Notes: generated by a model from the letters alone, not told the origin. A stretch of DNA of 64,000 bases from Penium margaritaceum (GCA_023375785.1 SZWC01003637.1:98032-162031); one strand, 5' to 3'. Positions 48,491-61,010 are shown, numbered from the stretch's first letter. Translations and numbers: made by a program.

Positions 48491-49533
48491 GGTCACTCCA
48501 TTTCATTCAAGTTCGTTGCTTCAAAACAAGGTTTCATTACTCAACTTGATGCACTACTTTTGTGTTTCCCTAACCTTCTCCCTTGCAATCGAGAATTCTG
48601 GCCAATTGACCAGCAACAAAAGTTGCTGACTGTTGACCTTGCAAGCTGTCGGTTGAGCAGCAGCCTATCGACGGCTGACAAAGACATGATCAACATTTCT
48701 CGTAGCTGACTGTCCGCTGGTCAGATAGCCATGGCGTTTTCTTGGCTCCATCGTCAATACATGCTGTTAGCGAGTATGATTTCGGGTTGGGTTGGTCAGA
48801 TTGTTTTCTTTTGCCAATGTTGAACAGCTGAGTCACACTTTGCGTTGTAAGGGTTTATGACCTACCTGGCCCGCATGTCAACTTGGCTCTGCCAGCATCA
48901 ATCGCCTGACTGACTGTGGAGGGAGTCACCCACACCCCAATACCTCGCTTCCATGAGAGGTAGAGGGGGGAGGAATCAAGCCCATCACCTATACATGGAA
49001 CTAGGTGGAGAGTAATGATGGAGTCATGTGTCTTCCCTAAGTCCAATGATTTGTTTGAAAGCAAGCAGGACCGAGAAAAATGCATGTAAATCAGGACCGA
49101 GTAAAATGTAAGTTGTGGTATGCACGGTGGAGTAAAAACCTGAGAAGGATGTGGTTTTCCAATGGAAATCCACATCCTTGGTTACAGCCGGATGGAAGTG
49201 ATGTGTGTGAGCAATTGTAACAGAGGACCTCTGTCCGCCGATGACAGTAAAACCAGTATGCACCTTCTCAAGTGTCTCCTCCAGTCAAATGATGGTGTAT
49301 GCCTAAGTGGTTTCCAACGTGCAACTGATGCAGCTCATAGTCCTGGAAATGATGGTGTAAATGGTGGTGTCCTGACGTGCGTACATCACTCATGGAGAAG
49401 AGTTCTCTCCAACAGAACACAAAAACCTGAGGCCTTCTCTCTTCAACAATGGACTGGGCAGCAGCTGGACTTGCAACTGCTTGCAAAGCACATGTACAAG
49501 TTGTAGACAGCCGCGGAGCACAATGTAGTGCAG
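48491..49533. other. Region 3' of the coiled-coil gene
   Basis: No separate gene recognised. Part of it is probably the 3' untranslated region of the minus-strand gene that ends at 49534. Stop-free readings on both strands have no domain. Confidence 0.4.
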
Positions 49534-51409
49534 TCAATACATTCTTCGGTTCAGGAAGCAGTACGTCGCCGCAGCTGCAGCACACGCTGACGCAAGACAG
49601 CCAAGAGTGACACCTGCAGCCGCCGTGGTGGGCTGGATCGCCCAAGCCTTTCCCACCTCAGTATCAACCTTGCCCCGCCGACAAACAGCGGCCCGAGTCT
49701 CACGGGCGTCACGCCTCGCTGCTGCCGCAGAAGCACTGTGCTCTCTGTCCTCTCGGCCTTTGGCCAGAGTCAGAGACCGCCTGCGGCGGCTTCCAGGTGC
49801 ACATGCCAAGGAGAAGCTCACGAGCTTCTTCTTCCCACTCTTTGCTGCCTCGCATCCTGCTCCGACATCGGAAGCAGCAGCAGCTGCAGCAGACCTTCGT
49901 GGCACAGCCTCCTTACATGCCTTAGCACGGCGCATGCGTGTCACCACTTTCTGGTCAAGGATACGCTTCAAGAGCTGCTGCTGCTGTTCAATCAGCTGGC
50001 GGAGGTAGCCAGCTTCTGCTTCTTTACACGATTGGTCCTCTGTTAAATGCGAGTGAGACCCACTTGATGTCGACGGCGGCACAGCGCAAGACCTGCTTGC
50101 CGGACGTGCGACTTGGCTGGTCCAGACACCACGTGACACCGGTCTTTCCTCGACTGACCAGTGATCTGCATCCACGCGGGACTGCTCGTCCATATGGCAT
50201 CCAAATCTTTCATCGGCACGAGAGGGCGATCGGTGATGCCCAGCCGCACCAAACGACTCCTGTTGGTCGTCAGCATACTTGTCCTCCACCTGTTCCGCCA
50301 GAGCAGACGAGCGGTCAGACCACCACTCCGGCATCTGCAGCTCCTCATGCGAGTCTGCTGCGCTCCAGCACTCGGCCCTCAGATGTGCCTGCAGCTCCGC
50401 CTCCACCTCCTGCTCCTTCTGCACCAGCGCTTCCACCTGCTCCTCCGACACCTCCAGGGCGTCCTTCAGGATTGCAAGCTCTTCCTCCAGCCTCTGCACT
50501 TCCCTCTCTGCCAGGGTGGCGCGGCGTCTCAGGGTGGCGAGGGAAGTCTGCTGTCCCTCTATCACTGTGAGGAGAGAGCTGTTCTCCTGCAAGATGGCAG
50601 CCACGTCGTTTCCAGATAAATCGGAAGCATGCTGCTGCTGCTGCTGCTGCTGCTGTTGCTGCCCCTCATGCGGTTGGCACGGCTGCTGCTGCGGTTGTTG
50701 GTTCAAGTAGGACAGCTGACTCGGCACTGGGGAGTGGGAGCGCGAGTGATGCTGCGGATGGTGGAGCAGGCGCTCTTCCTGTTGCAAGATCAACTGCTGG
50801 TGATGCAGGACTTGCTGCTGCTGCTGCCGCAGCTGCNTAGAACATGAGGGAGGGGAAGATAGAAAACGTGGAGCTTGAGCGCTGCACGGTGCGTGTGCGG
50901 TGGATTTTGGGTGGTGGTCACAGCGGTCGCCTCTCATATTCCCATCTGTGACACATGTGCGTTAACACGTCGAGGACCACATTGTCGCCGAAGCCTTGTT
51001 GGCTGGCCAAGAGATAGTACGCTTGGCACATTCGCGATGGTGCGCATGCAGCACTGCACGAAAGAGGTGGGTTTAAGGGCAAAACTGCTTACCTTAAAAG
51101 TTCGAGCTGCGTAGGAGGGGAAGCGAATTGTTGTACGAAGCTGATGGCGTCGCCGGAGGCGAGATGGAGTTCGAGGGAAGAGGGGGGACGGCTGTACAGT
51201 GGCAGGACGTGCTGCCGTCGCTGGAGCTTAAGGGGCCCGGGGTGGGCGGGGCGGTGGTGGCCCCTTAGCGGTGATGGCGGCGAGTAGTGGAGACACGCAG
51301 CAGCTTGATGTGCCAAGCTGGCTCGGGTTTGAGGCTTCGAGATCGCCGGTGTGTGGGCAACCGAGATGCCCCGGCGTGGCGTTGGGGGCGAGAGTAGGGC
51401 GGTTGTGGG
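49534..51409 (-). CDS. Coiled-coil protein with Gln-rich N-part and predicted C-terminal membrane anchor
   Basis: The best host-gene candidate. A single minus-strand frame is open from 50937 to 49534 (467 codons from an ATG at 50937). It encodes a Gln/His-rich segment with a polyQ run and a coiled coil (about residues 110-190, LAEREVQRLEEELAILKDAL). A second short Gln/Leu helix follows (LRQLIEQQQQLLKRILDQ), then a basic Arg/Ala region and a final hydrophobic stretch ending near CFLNRRMY, as in tail-anchored proteins. A spliced model is also attractive. A donor AAG|GTAAGC (exon end 51093) and a pyrimidine tract followed by CTANG at 50840 would remove 256 bp and keep the frame, if the unknown base 50837 is G on this strand. 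The upstream exon is then open to 51409 without an ATG, so the true start is unresolved. Function unknown; I do not recognise a family. Confidence 0.65.
50631..50663 (-). repeat. CAG microsatellite (polyQ)
   Basis: Ten to eleven CTG/TTG triplets on the plus strand encode a glutamine run on the minus strand, inside the coiled-coil protein. A shorter CTG run lies at 50814-50825. Confidence 0.95.
50837..51092 (-). other. Possible intron of the coiled-coil gene
   Basis: On the minus strand the segment begins GTAAGCAG after AAG. It ends in a pyrimidine-rich stretch (TTTTCTATCTTCCCCTCCCT) and CTA plus an undetermined base. Removing it joins two open frames in phase. The competing reading keeps the segment's last 101 bases as coding from an ATG at 50937. 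Confidence 0.5.
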
Positions 51410-51412
51410 TCA

Positions 51413-52758
51413 GAAGATGATTCTGAGCAGCGTCTGTCTTTTACATGCTGCTCCAATCACGTCTTGTTTACCCTCTCGGTAAACTGGGGGGAGTGAGTAG
51501 TGCGAGGGTTCAAACAGATGCCCAGGGTCGTTGAATGCTCCAGGGTACTCAATGCCTTGCCACGAGCCAAACATTTCGTTCAAGCGTTTTTGTTTCGTTT
51601 TCCAAGACTTCCAAAAGTCATTTCACTTGCGGACCCCTATGCACACGCCGCCCAAGCTGCCGAACGACTGGCGTCCTGTCACAGTATTTTCGAACGGTGA
51701 CACGCCAAGGGGCAGTCGATACACGCAGGGGGCTCGGGGCGCCTCGATCATGCCACGCCCGATCCCACCCCGTCATTGGTAGCCGAATCTGCGTCAGCTT
51801 GGTCCGTGGGTGTCCCGTTGACTGTGCTCAACACCCAGCCAGTGATAGCCACGGGAGAACCGCCGCTGCACCGCTGTGCTGCCATCGCAGCAAGGGGGAA
51901 GACACCCGGAGCCGGCCAGCGACTCCCTACCTCGTAGCCCACGCGTGAGAGAGGACAGCGTGTCAATAGTCCACGTCAGAAAAGCACCGGACAGCTTCAG
52001 CGTACCCTTTCCTGATGCCACGCAGCAAAAGCCCCAACGACTGAGGGGAGAGAGAAAAGCTGTAGACGACACGGATCGAGCGACTCTGTGAAGGTGATGG
52101 ACTAAGGCACGACGAAGGCTACTAGGAGAAGTCAAGCCGCCATGCAGTCATAAAAGCTGTTCCAGGAAATGTTCTACATTGCGCGAACATGATCCTAACC
52201 TATCAAATAATTTTTTTTGCGGGGCCCCTGGTTGCAACCGTACCAAAGACTTTTGTTTGTGGCCCCAGGTCGAAACCAACTGCAGAAAAGGGGGGGAGAG
52301 GGGAGGGGGAGGAGGAGGGGGGGGTGTATACCTCAGCACCAAAGTTCTCCCGGGATTGAACCCTGTCCCCCAATATCTCACTTATGATGGCAAAGGTTAT
52401 AAGCGAGGTTGTTCCCACCATATTGTAAAGGCAAAGGGAGAAGTAGTATCTCGCCTTTTACTTATTACCGACTTTATTTTGCAACTTTGTTTATACCTAG
52501 CAATTTTGGGGGCTGCCTCAACATCAACGCTCTCATTTGGATTCAACCCAGTCTCGAAATGGAAATTCCTACGTGTATTTTTTATTCCATTACATGATAA
52601 CTTAGGTTTACATGGTGAATAATGTCGTTGATTTACAACACGCATAACCCTCTAGCATGAAAAAATAGCTTCAAAACACTTGAAGAAAAATTGGCTTTCC
52701 ATGTATAGAGGGGAAACATAACAGGATTTGCCTTTTGAGTATCCATTCAACACTCAGG
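51413..52758. other. Region 5' of the coiled-coil gene and G-rich tract
   Basis: No second gene recognised. The part 51430-52150 is GC-balanced and could hold the promoter or earlier exons of the minus-strand gene. A purine tract (GGGGGGAGAGGGGAGGGGG-like) is at about 52289-52325. The rest shows nothing. Confidence 0.4.
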
Positions 52759-52763
52759 GGAGG

Positions 52764-52796
<33 letters not shown>

Positions 52797-52846
52797 NNNN
52801 NNNNNNNNNNNNNNNNNNNNNNNNNNNNNNNNNNNNNNNNNNNNNN
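52764..52846. other. Assembly gap after a poly-G run
   Basis: A G run (about 52765-52795) leads into 50 undetermined bases (52797-52846). Gap length is probably nominal. Confidence 0.9.
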
Positions 52847-53189
52847 TGGAAGGGGGGTTGTTAAAGAGGGGTATGAGTGATGCTAAGGGCAACAGGAGTT
52901 GTGAACAGTACAAGCTCCATACTGGAAGTGATTTGGGATCATGTGTAGCTAGCGTTAACTTGAAATCAATGAAAGATGTCATGATTGTCAAGTGAACATG
53001 TGAAACTAGAAAAACAATCATGACAAAGACTCTGGATTTTACGCACTCTACACATCTATTGCCGTGCCTTGAGTGGCCGCCTTTAAAAAAATCGCCAAGA
53101 ATCCAAGGGAATTCAACATTATCAAGACGTATCACTGTAAAATTCTAGCACCATCGAGAACTCTATCGAACACTATCTGAGCCCCAATT
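52847..53189. other. Spacer right of the gap
   Basis: Nothing recognisable. The 5' LTR of the copia element that follows might be expected here but is not visible. Confidence 0.4.
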
Positions 53190-54679
53190 CAGTTCGGGAA
53201 TCTAAAAACAATTGCATTGACAATCTAAAACCATGGTCAAAGTTGTCGAACACTTATGTTGTCCTTCGACTTCTCGTTGGCAATGCCATCACGCAATTAC
53301 TCTAGCAGCAAGTGCTTTGGGTACTTGAAGGTCTAACTTGGGTATGAGGTTGTCACCGAGCACATCCACAACGAGTCCATGCAACGTAGTGGCAATAAGG
53401 CAAATATCTCAGCATATGCCTCTGACTTTGGTGGGCAAGGTGTAAGCTCTTGCTCTGGTCAAGGCAACAATGGAAGCGGTGGCGGTGGAGGAAAAGACAA
53501 TGGTGGTGGAAAGAGTTCCAAGAAGTCCGGAAATTGTCACACCAGTGGCAAGGTTGCGCACTGGGCTAGGGACTGTTGTAGTCCCAAGAAAGGAGGCTGG
53601 AACAAGGGTGGTAAGGAGAAGAAGGAGCTCAAAATCTTGATGGCTGAAGGGTTGTCCACGAAGGGGGCAGCGCTCCGTAGGCCCGGGGCATTCGCCCTTA
53701 ACCCGGGAACCAACCACCACCCCCCAAAATAGAAGGGTGGATTTGTGTCCATGGACGAGTCTATCATTCGCATCAAATGTGCAAACGGCTGTGTCGTCTA
53801 AGCCATTGACGAAGGGGACAAGGTGATCACGTTCAATGTGAACGATGTGGAAAAGGAGGTCAATCTGCAATAGGTGGTGTACATGCCCTCCTTTGCAACG
53901 AACCTGCTTTCAGTCTCACAAATCACCGACAACAACATGACCGTGATGTTCACTAACAAGGAAACCGTAGCCTTAAAAAACAAGGACATCAAGATTATGT
54001 ACACAAAAGACAACCTCATACTTCAAGTTCCAAGAGTCGACGGCCTCTGCGCGCTTCAAACCAAGGTAACCAAGGCATCGGATGAGGGACTAGCATGTGC
54101 CACCGAGACAGTGACACTGAAGCGAAAGGATGCACCGCCGATGACCGCTGTGGCTGCCATATCAACAAAGGACACCGATGTCGAGTTGTGGCACCGGCAA
54201 TTTGGCCACGTGGCCAACAACACGCTGGAAAAGACATAGGAGAAAGAGGTGGTCCACAAAATGGAATGCCCGTATGAACGTGCAATCGGCACTCGGTCCG
54301 TTCCGAAGCACAAAGGAGGAAAACCGATAGTTTTCCATATCCTAAACGGAATTCACTTGGAAATGCTTCAACGACAGAAATTTAGCACCGACAATGCCTA
54401 TATCTTGTGAATCATCATCAAAGTATGGGGTATTTTGTGGGAAACCCGAAAGGGCTCACCTTCCAAAGCCACGGCATGGCTCAACATGAGTCTTACATGC
54501 GCTAAACAAATTTATTTGCGCAAAAGAGCCACTACGGCACCAGGTTGCAAAATCACAATGGTGACGTGCATCGAGACGGATTCTCGATGAAGAATAATGA
54601 AAGGACCGAATGTGCCATGACCACTCAACAACCCATCTACTCACCGCAACAATGCGAAATGTACAAGTTGCACAAAACC

Positions 54680-55350
54680 GAGTGCCGATTGTATGTTCAT
54701 ACGGGCATCGACCACGTCATCAACGTAAGTGTCGATGCTGGTTGCAGAATCTTTGACGGTGTCGAATACTGAAAGAGTGCTAGTTGCACGGATGCCGAAT
54801 GCATTCGTGATACTAGTGCCAAACGCACTTTTCATGGTCTACAAAGATGTGACCAAAACAATTGTCGATTGCATATCCACATCGGTGCCAAGTGCACCAA
54901 GGATACTGGATAAGTCATTTGTGCTTGGATTTTTGCGTAAGGAAGATGTGAGTGCTGATTGTACTCAACACGCACACGATGGTGAGAATCTCCAATCAAG
55001 GGCCAACCCCACAAAATTGCCAAGTGCCGGTCGCACTCGGAGCATGACCAACACTGGAGATGCAATTGTAGCATTCAGGCGAGTGCCGAATGCACAATCC
55101 CCGTAAGCGTTGAATGCATGCCGACGGGTGCGTAGGTTGAAACGACGCGAGTGCCGAATGCACCTTTGTCATAGGCACCGCTTGCGCGATTGACAGAAGT
55201 TGTGGGTTGCACTTTTGTCATGGGTGTCGAATACACCTCTCATGCGATTGCCAAACGCACTATGGCCAAGAGTTCTGACTGGACTAGCTATGCTTGTGTT
55301 GATGGTACAACACATGTTATATGATGCCGACCGATTGCACCAATAACATG
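54680..55350 (+). repeat. Cluster of GTGC-N5-GCAC motifs
   Basis: Roughly fifteen irregularly spaced 13-base motifs resembling GTGCCGAATGCAC. Exact copies are at 55083-55095 and 55151-55163. Close variants are at 54792-54804, 54816-54828, 54885-54897 and 55024-55036, with looser ones between. Each is an imperfect palindrome with 4-base arms. The cluster lies inside copia family 3, downstream of its GAG-pre-integrase part. Confidence 0.65.
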
Positions 55351-58300
55351 GGTACTGATCAAACCCCGTTGTATCAACTAGCCAACTCGTTGTCTCATCA
55401 GACGAGCTTGCGATAGACCACTAGAAAAAAGCATACGGTCTTTGCGCGGATTGGTTCTACGGGCAAGTGCCTCAAGCGCGTTCTTCGAAACGTGGAAAAC
55501 ACGTCGTTTGATGTTTGCAATGCATCACGACGACGTCGAGCATGGTCACACTGTTGAATCCTTCAAATGGAGAACCGACAGGTATGACTAGAAACAATCA
55601 CAGAGGGTTGCGGTGATGAAGGGATGCCCGAACGGCGTACCAGAAACACAGCGATCTTGGTCGCCACCGACAGTGACGACCATTCATCATGCCGATAGCA
55701 GTTTGGGGAAGGTACTTCCAAATGAAGTACGAACCAAAATTTTTCAGATGGATCGCGTGTAACGAGGATGATTTCCTCAAGATTAAACAATGCTAAAGGT
55801 GGACGGACTCCACCATGTCCATAGATGGAACGCACTACATCAAGCCCAGTCAGTTGAGCACGAATTCCCAAACATGCACGGCTTGCATTACCGCAAGGGG
55901 TCAGCACGCATGATCAAGCACCAGGGATAACCCACTTTTCAATGGATCACGGTATGCGATTCATGCCATTGAACTTCAACCACGTGAAGTTGGGTACACG
56001 ACATGCATGGAATACGTGCGCGACATGCATAAAAAGCTAATCCGCTGAGTGTTGGTGTGTCGATCACGACACCCGGTTATGGATAAGTTGGACAGACAAA
56101 TGGTCACAACGGTTTTGTGACAACTAAACAAGCCGATGATATCACCTGATGTCTTGGATAAAAATGAAGACACCAGTTCACCAAACAAGTAGTTTGGTGA
56201 GGGCAAGACGTGTGCCACGGCAGTCGTACGTCCCATTGCAATACAATGTTCAAAGGTGAATGTGATCATTTCATGAGCATGTCCGTGTCATGACTATGTC
56301 ATGAGATGTGAAACGGACATGGTCTACTAGCACGCCGACTTCAATCCTCAAGGATTCCCATCGTGTCGCCTGTACACAGTGTGTACAAAATGCACCTGTA
56401 ACTTTTGATGGTTTTGTGCATCATTAGTCATGGCAGATACAGACATCGGTCCACCATTGAACGTGTCAAGGATGACATCCTTGATACTCAATGGTGAAAC
56501 CATTGACATCGGATCACTCGGCGAGTGATGGATACAAATCATGCTACCCGACTCGTACGGACGATAACTAGGTACATGAGTGTACTCCCAATCCTATTCA
56601 ACGACAAGGATTATTGTCAATGAGGGTTGTGAATGCGTCAGAGAGGGACGCAGACTCTTTGATAGGTCCTCAAAGATTTGAGGCGCCGCAGTGCGGTGGT
56701 CGAAGATTGTAAGAGTCAAATGTGGCATATGACAAGATCGACCAAATGTCAATAGTGAACAAATTTGAAGGGGATTCCTTCACTCTATCATCACTCGAGG
56801 AGTGAACATGTCATGGACATTGATAGACAAAAGTGCGTGAACCGATGTTGGTGACATGAGTTCACCCATAGTTCTGTGAAAATTCCATTTCAAAGAAAAC
56901 GAGCGGCACTCCTTTTCTACTAATGGAGTTCTAGTGCTCTGTGATGATCTAATAGTTTTCTAAAAACCAACTATGACATGGTTGGGATCAGAAAGGTATA
57001 GGTTTTGTGTCCAAAGATTATGACCATAAAACGACCTATAAGCCGATAGCTTTATGGTAATAGCGTGTTAGCATCTACATCTTGGTGGTCCGACCGACCA
57101 CATAAGGATTCATAACAACCAGTGTGTCGTAACCAAATGTTGATCCAAAAGATCTCTTTAAGATGGACCTTGAGCAACGATATTTCTCATCAGATTCTTT
57201 CGATGTTTTAGGAAATGCCTCAAAGTTGATGGCATCGTGACACGGTACACTGGTCGTGTTCATCACGCTCTTCAAACATCATGCGGACGAATTCTGATCA
57301 TGCCAATGATATGGTATATCATTGCCTATGCAATATCGATGTGCAAAATAGATCCAACATCTGATTTGTTGGAACACAACCCATCTCCGAGAGAGATCAT
57401 AATGACTATGGTATAGTTGAACCATGCCTCACTGACCCGAAAGGTCACGGTGAACTGACTCAAGCCCCTTGGTTTTGGGGATGTTTTAGTTGATGTACAC
57501 TGTAGAATGCAAGTACAATATGTTTTTGGATGTCGCTGCGGTGATATCCAGGATTGTGGTGGTTTGTCATATGTTTTCGATGAGGGCGATGCCCTCTACA
57601 AGTGCCTCGAGCATGGCATATGGAAAACACTCTATTGAGTGGAAGCACCGAATGTACACAATAGAAGACATTGAAGCAACACGGGTTGTTGCAACTTAGC
57701 AAACACAATCCACTGGCGGGTTCCCGGATGGAACTCTTGGACGCGATGATATAAACACAGCAGAATTTTGGAAACGGTTGTTCCAGGATCACCAGATGTG
57801 ATACACAAGCGTTCAATCACTATCACATGGAATTAGAACTCGAAAGGTGTTCTTTCAACTTGTAGCGTAATGGTGGTAATCATGGTACACCCGTTTGGTG
57901 AATACCATACGATGAACACTTTGTTCGTGGATAAAATCCATGGCCGTTGATATCGGTTATCTGAACTAACTTGTTTAAAAGAAGTGTGCTTTTGACAAGG
58001 ATGTGAGCGGCAGCCTACGGTACCCATTTTAGACAGGAATGAGGGGATGATGGTTCAAACCAAGATCATCTAGGTCGGGGCATTGTCATGTATAATGACG
58101 GATGTTGACGACAATTGCGTGTGCCAGACGACCCATGCCGCTCCTTTCAAAGATGAGTGCAATCTTTGAAAGGAAAAATAAGTGTGCTCAGCAAAATGTC
58201 TTAGGACCTTGGTGCCTCCTAACCCTAAGATAAAGCTCGCATGCAAGTTGCATGGGCTCAGTGGAGCTTGGTTGAGTTCAGCCAACCAATCCACGGGTGC

Positions 58301-58976
58301 TGAAAGAGGTCAGGTAGACCTACGCATGGTCATGAACACGTGGTTCCAAACCGAGAGGACTGATGTCCGGATCTTGGATTGTACGTACTGACAATGTTGC
58401 GGGGAGGTACCACCTTGACAACAACCCCTTGGAAGAGATAATGTCTGAACAACATGGGAAGTGTTGTGTGGACCTAGACAGCTTTCATGAGGACGCCCGA
58501 TTAATTGGTCGCAGGGACGCTCCCTACAAAGGGGGAGGAGGCATCATCACAACAGCTTGCTGAACACATATCACACGGAATGTGGGAAGATTCATCCTAT
58601 GTACTCTCTTTTACACTGGCAAGACATTGTTGACAATGTACCTCCCAAAAGGCATCGACCATTCCATCAATACATGTGTGATGTGTATTTGGTGAAGATT
58701 CATCAACACTTGTGAAGAACGTACAGGGATTGTACGTGTCTCATCATGGTACAATCCAAGGGATCACATGATCAACACTGGATGTTGTACATAAATGACC
58801 ATAATCACAAAAGCCACACGCGTGTAGTTGATTGTGCCTGAACACGATGCAACTGTGTTGCGGATGACAAGAGTTCACACGTGTGATCTTGTTTACGCTT
58901 CTTATTGCATGGTTTGCATCATGAAGCACGCGATGATCAAATCTTTGTTAGCAAAGTCGGACCGGGACGGTTCAAA
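55351..58976. other. Decayed interior of copia 3, nothing resolved
   Basis: By position this should hold the rest of copia 3 pol. I find no integrase, reverse transcriptase or RNase H motif I would defend, on either strand, so an unrelated insertion here cannot be excluded. Confidence 0.35.
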
Positions 58977-58991
58977 GCAAAGGGGGAGGAT

Positions 58992-59485
58992 TGTAGCGTA
59001 CAAGCCATTTTTAGGGTTGAAAATGGTCGTTAGATAGTTATCGGGTACTTCGGGTACTCGAGGCTCAGGGGTCGAGGAGCCAAAGCTCGGAAAAACATAA
59101 TGGGCTAGAGTCAGGTTTGACTCTAGCCTAGAAAACATCCGTGGCCGGATTCTAGGTGAAAGGAGTGCCGCGATGGAAAATCCATCACGTCACTCCTCCT
59201 CCCTTCTAGTTGGCCGCTATGGTCCTGTTTCCACGTGGCAGTGCCACGTGGAACGATAGGGTATTAGGATGCATGTTTGCAAAAATGCCCTTTGATGACT
59301 ACGTCCACTTGTGGCGCGGTTCATCTAAGCCAAATTGGCCGAGGTGGCCATTCTCTCATCCTCCTTGGACTGGCTATTCTGAGGGCCTATGTTTTGGTTC
59401 CACGGCTAGTCGCAAAACAGCCCAGTGTTGTTAAAGGGTGGGAGAGAGAAAAATTTCCCTTTTTTAAGAAGCCTTGAGGAGTGCA
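58992..59485 (+). repeat. 3' LTR of copia family 3
   Basis: Starts TGTAGCGTACAAGCC directly after the purine tract and probably ends at GTGCA (59485). It contains a 10-bp-arm hairpin (GCTAGAGTCA, loop GGTT, about 59104-59127). It also has a 23-bp palindrome with two CACGTG boxes (about 59229-59251). The partner LTR is not in view, so the right edge is tentative. Confidence 0.65.
59229..59251 (+). promoter_or_regulatory. Double G-box palindrome in an LTR
   Basis: TCCACGTGGCA, a central G, and the exact reverse complement, giving two CACGTG boxes 13 bases apart. CACGTG is the binding core of plant bZIP and bHLH factors. A role in LTR transcription is inference. Confidence 0.6.
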
Positions 59486-59497
59486 GGTAACGTTCTT

Positions 59498-61010
59498 CTA
59501 GGCTGCTTGTGTAGCATAGGGGAAATTGTAGGCTCTTAGTGCTTGTTGGACTTGTACCAGAGTTGGAGGCCATAGAACCCCCATACCTCCTTTTTCGGGA
59601 GGAGTGGTTGCTAGGTTTTTGTTAATGAAATGAAGTTTTCCATCTTGTTTAGAGGCAGGGAGTAAATTTAGAATAGCGGTTTGGATCTTATTTAGGGTGT
59701 CTATTGAAGGGGTACAGAGGTACGAGTGGTAAAGGAATATAGGGATGAGGTAGTTGTTGATGATTATGCTTAGGGTTGATAGGGTGAAGTGAAGATTTTG
59801 CCACGCTATGGCGGATTCGTTGACACTCTTGGTTCTTTTGTACCACATGGTCGAGTTTTGCCTGTCATGGTCAAGGTTGATACCTAGGACCCATGGTGGC
59901 TCTGTGGATGTTTGAAAGCACTCTAAGGAAGGAACTTCTACATGTGGTCCAGCAAGGAAGATGATTATTTTGCCTTTGTTTGCCTTGAGGCCACTCAGAT
60001 CCTTGCTAAAGTCTAGGATATGTGTGGCCTTGTCCAGGTTAGATTGATCTTTAACAGAGATTGTGGTGTCATCTACAAATGCGCCGAAGCTAGGGCAGTA
60101 GGTCGAGCAAGAAATGGTTTTGTCGATCAAGTGGGCATAACATTGGTTTAGAGGTTCCATTGCAAAAAGGCAAAGTAGTGGGGCGATGGGGCATCCTTGT
60201 CTTACGCCGGTTTCTGTTCTAATTTGTGGTGTGACGTTCCTGTTTCGTATGAAGCTTGTTCTTGTATGATGTAGAGTTGCTTGGATCCACATGATACATA
60301 GCAGGGGGAAGTCCATGTGTTTCATGGTGCGATATAGGTGGGGCCAAAGAAGGGTATCGTATGCCTTTTTGAAGTCTCCTAGGAGGAAGGTAAGGTTTTG
60401 TTTTGGTGTGAGTCACCAAGTGTTACATATGAAGGATGCATGAAAGGGTGTGCTTAATGTTCTTGCCAGCAACAATACCTATTTGTTCTGACTCATGATG
60501 TACGGGAGAATGTCGTGAAGTCTACTTGCTAGTACTTTGGCGATGATTTCGTGGTCAGTATTGAGGAGTGAGGTAGGTCTATAATTATGGATGTTAGATG
60601 GGTCACCCTTTTTTAAAAGAATGCAGGTTATCGAGTTCGTGAATTCCACAATTTTGCCTGGGTCATTGAGGAAGGCTTTCAAAGCTTTTAGGATTTTTGA
60701 TTCAATCAGTTTTGGTGCCTCTTTTGCAGAACTCTACAGGGATTCCATCAAGGCCAGTGGCTTTCTTTTAAGCCATTTGCGATGTGCTTTTACGAATTTC
60801 CCATGTGGTTAGCGGGGCTTGTAATGCTTATATGAACTTTTGCATGATTTGTTTTTGGGGGTGGCATGTTAGGCGGTGGACTTGGCGGGCTTGGCTGTGA
60901 AAAGAGCTAGCAGTAGAATGATGTGGTGGTGGGTGCTAATTCAGTAAGTACTGTTGTGATCTTTCCATCATTGTTGTTTCCATGTGAGATTTTCCCATCG
61001 GTGTTGGTGC
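59498..61010 (-). mobile_element. LINE (L1-like) reverse transcriptase fragment, 5'-truncated
   Basis: A minus-strand reading from 60682 to 59498 holds most of a LINE reverse transcriptase. It has NYRPTSLLNTDHEIIAKVLA (about 60590-60520), motif A DFKKAYD (about 60375), TETGVRQGCPIAPLL (about 60210), and the active-site box FVDDTTI in place of the usual YADD (about 60080). It ends with a C-terminal part closing at 59498. The frame is interrupted by TAG at 60479-60481 and TGA at 60413-60415. Upstream, in another frame, ATGLDGIPVEFCK (about 60765-60725) is the usual start of the domain. No endonuclease or 5' region is seen. It abuts the copia 3 LTR, with only about a dozen bases between. Confidence 0.88.

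Larger units (their letters stand above)
53190..59485 (+). mobile_element. Ty1/copia fossil, family 3
   Basis: Plus-strand, heavily decayed copia element. The gag end is 53340-53740, including a Gly-rich stretch and a zinc-knuckle-like NCHTSGKVAHWARDC. Protease-side sequence lies about 53740-54060 (VYMPSFATNLLSVSQ), and the GAG-pre-integrase motif (DVELWHRQFGHVANNTLEK) is at 54178-54234. Downstream, pol is too decayed for me to recognise. The 3' end is clear: a purine tract AAAGGGGGAGGA at 58978-58990 and an LTR from 58992. No 5' LTR is visible. Many breaks; old. Confidence 0.72.

Noticed and set aside
49607-50710. Plus-strand readings opposite the coiled-coil gene
   Set aside because: They are Ala/Ser/Cys-rich complements of the Gln- and Arg-rich minus-strand frame, without domains.
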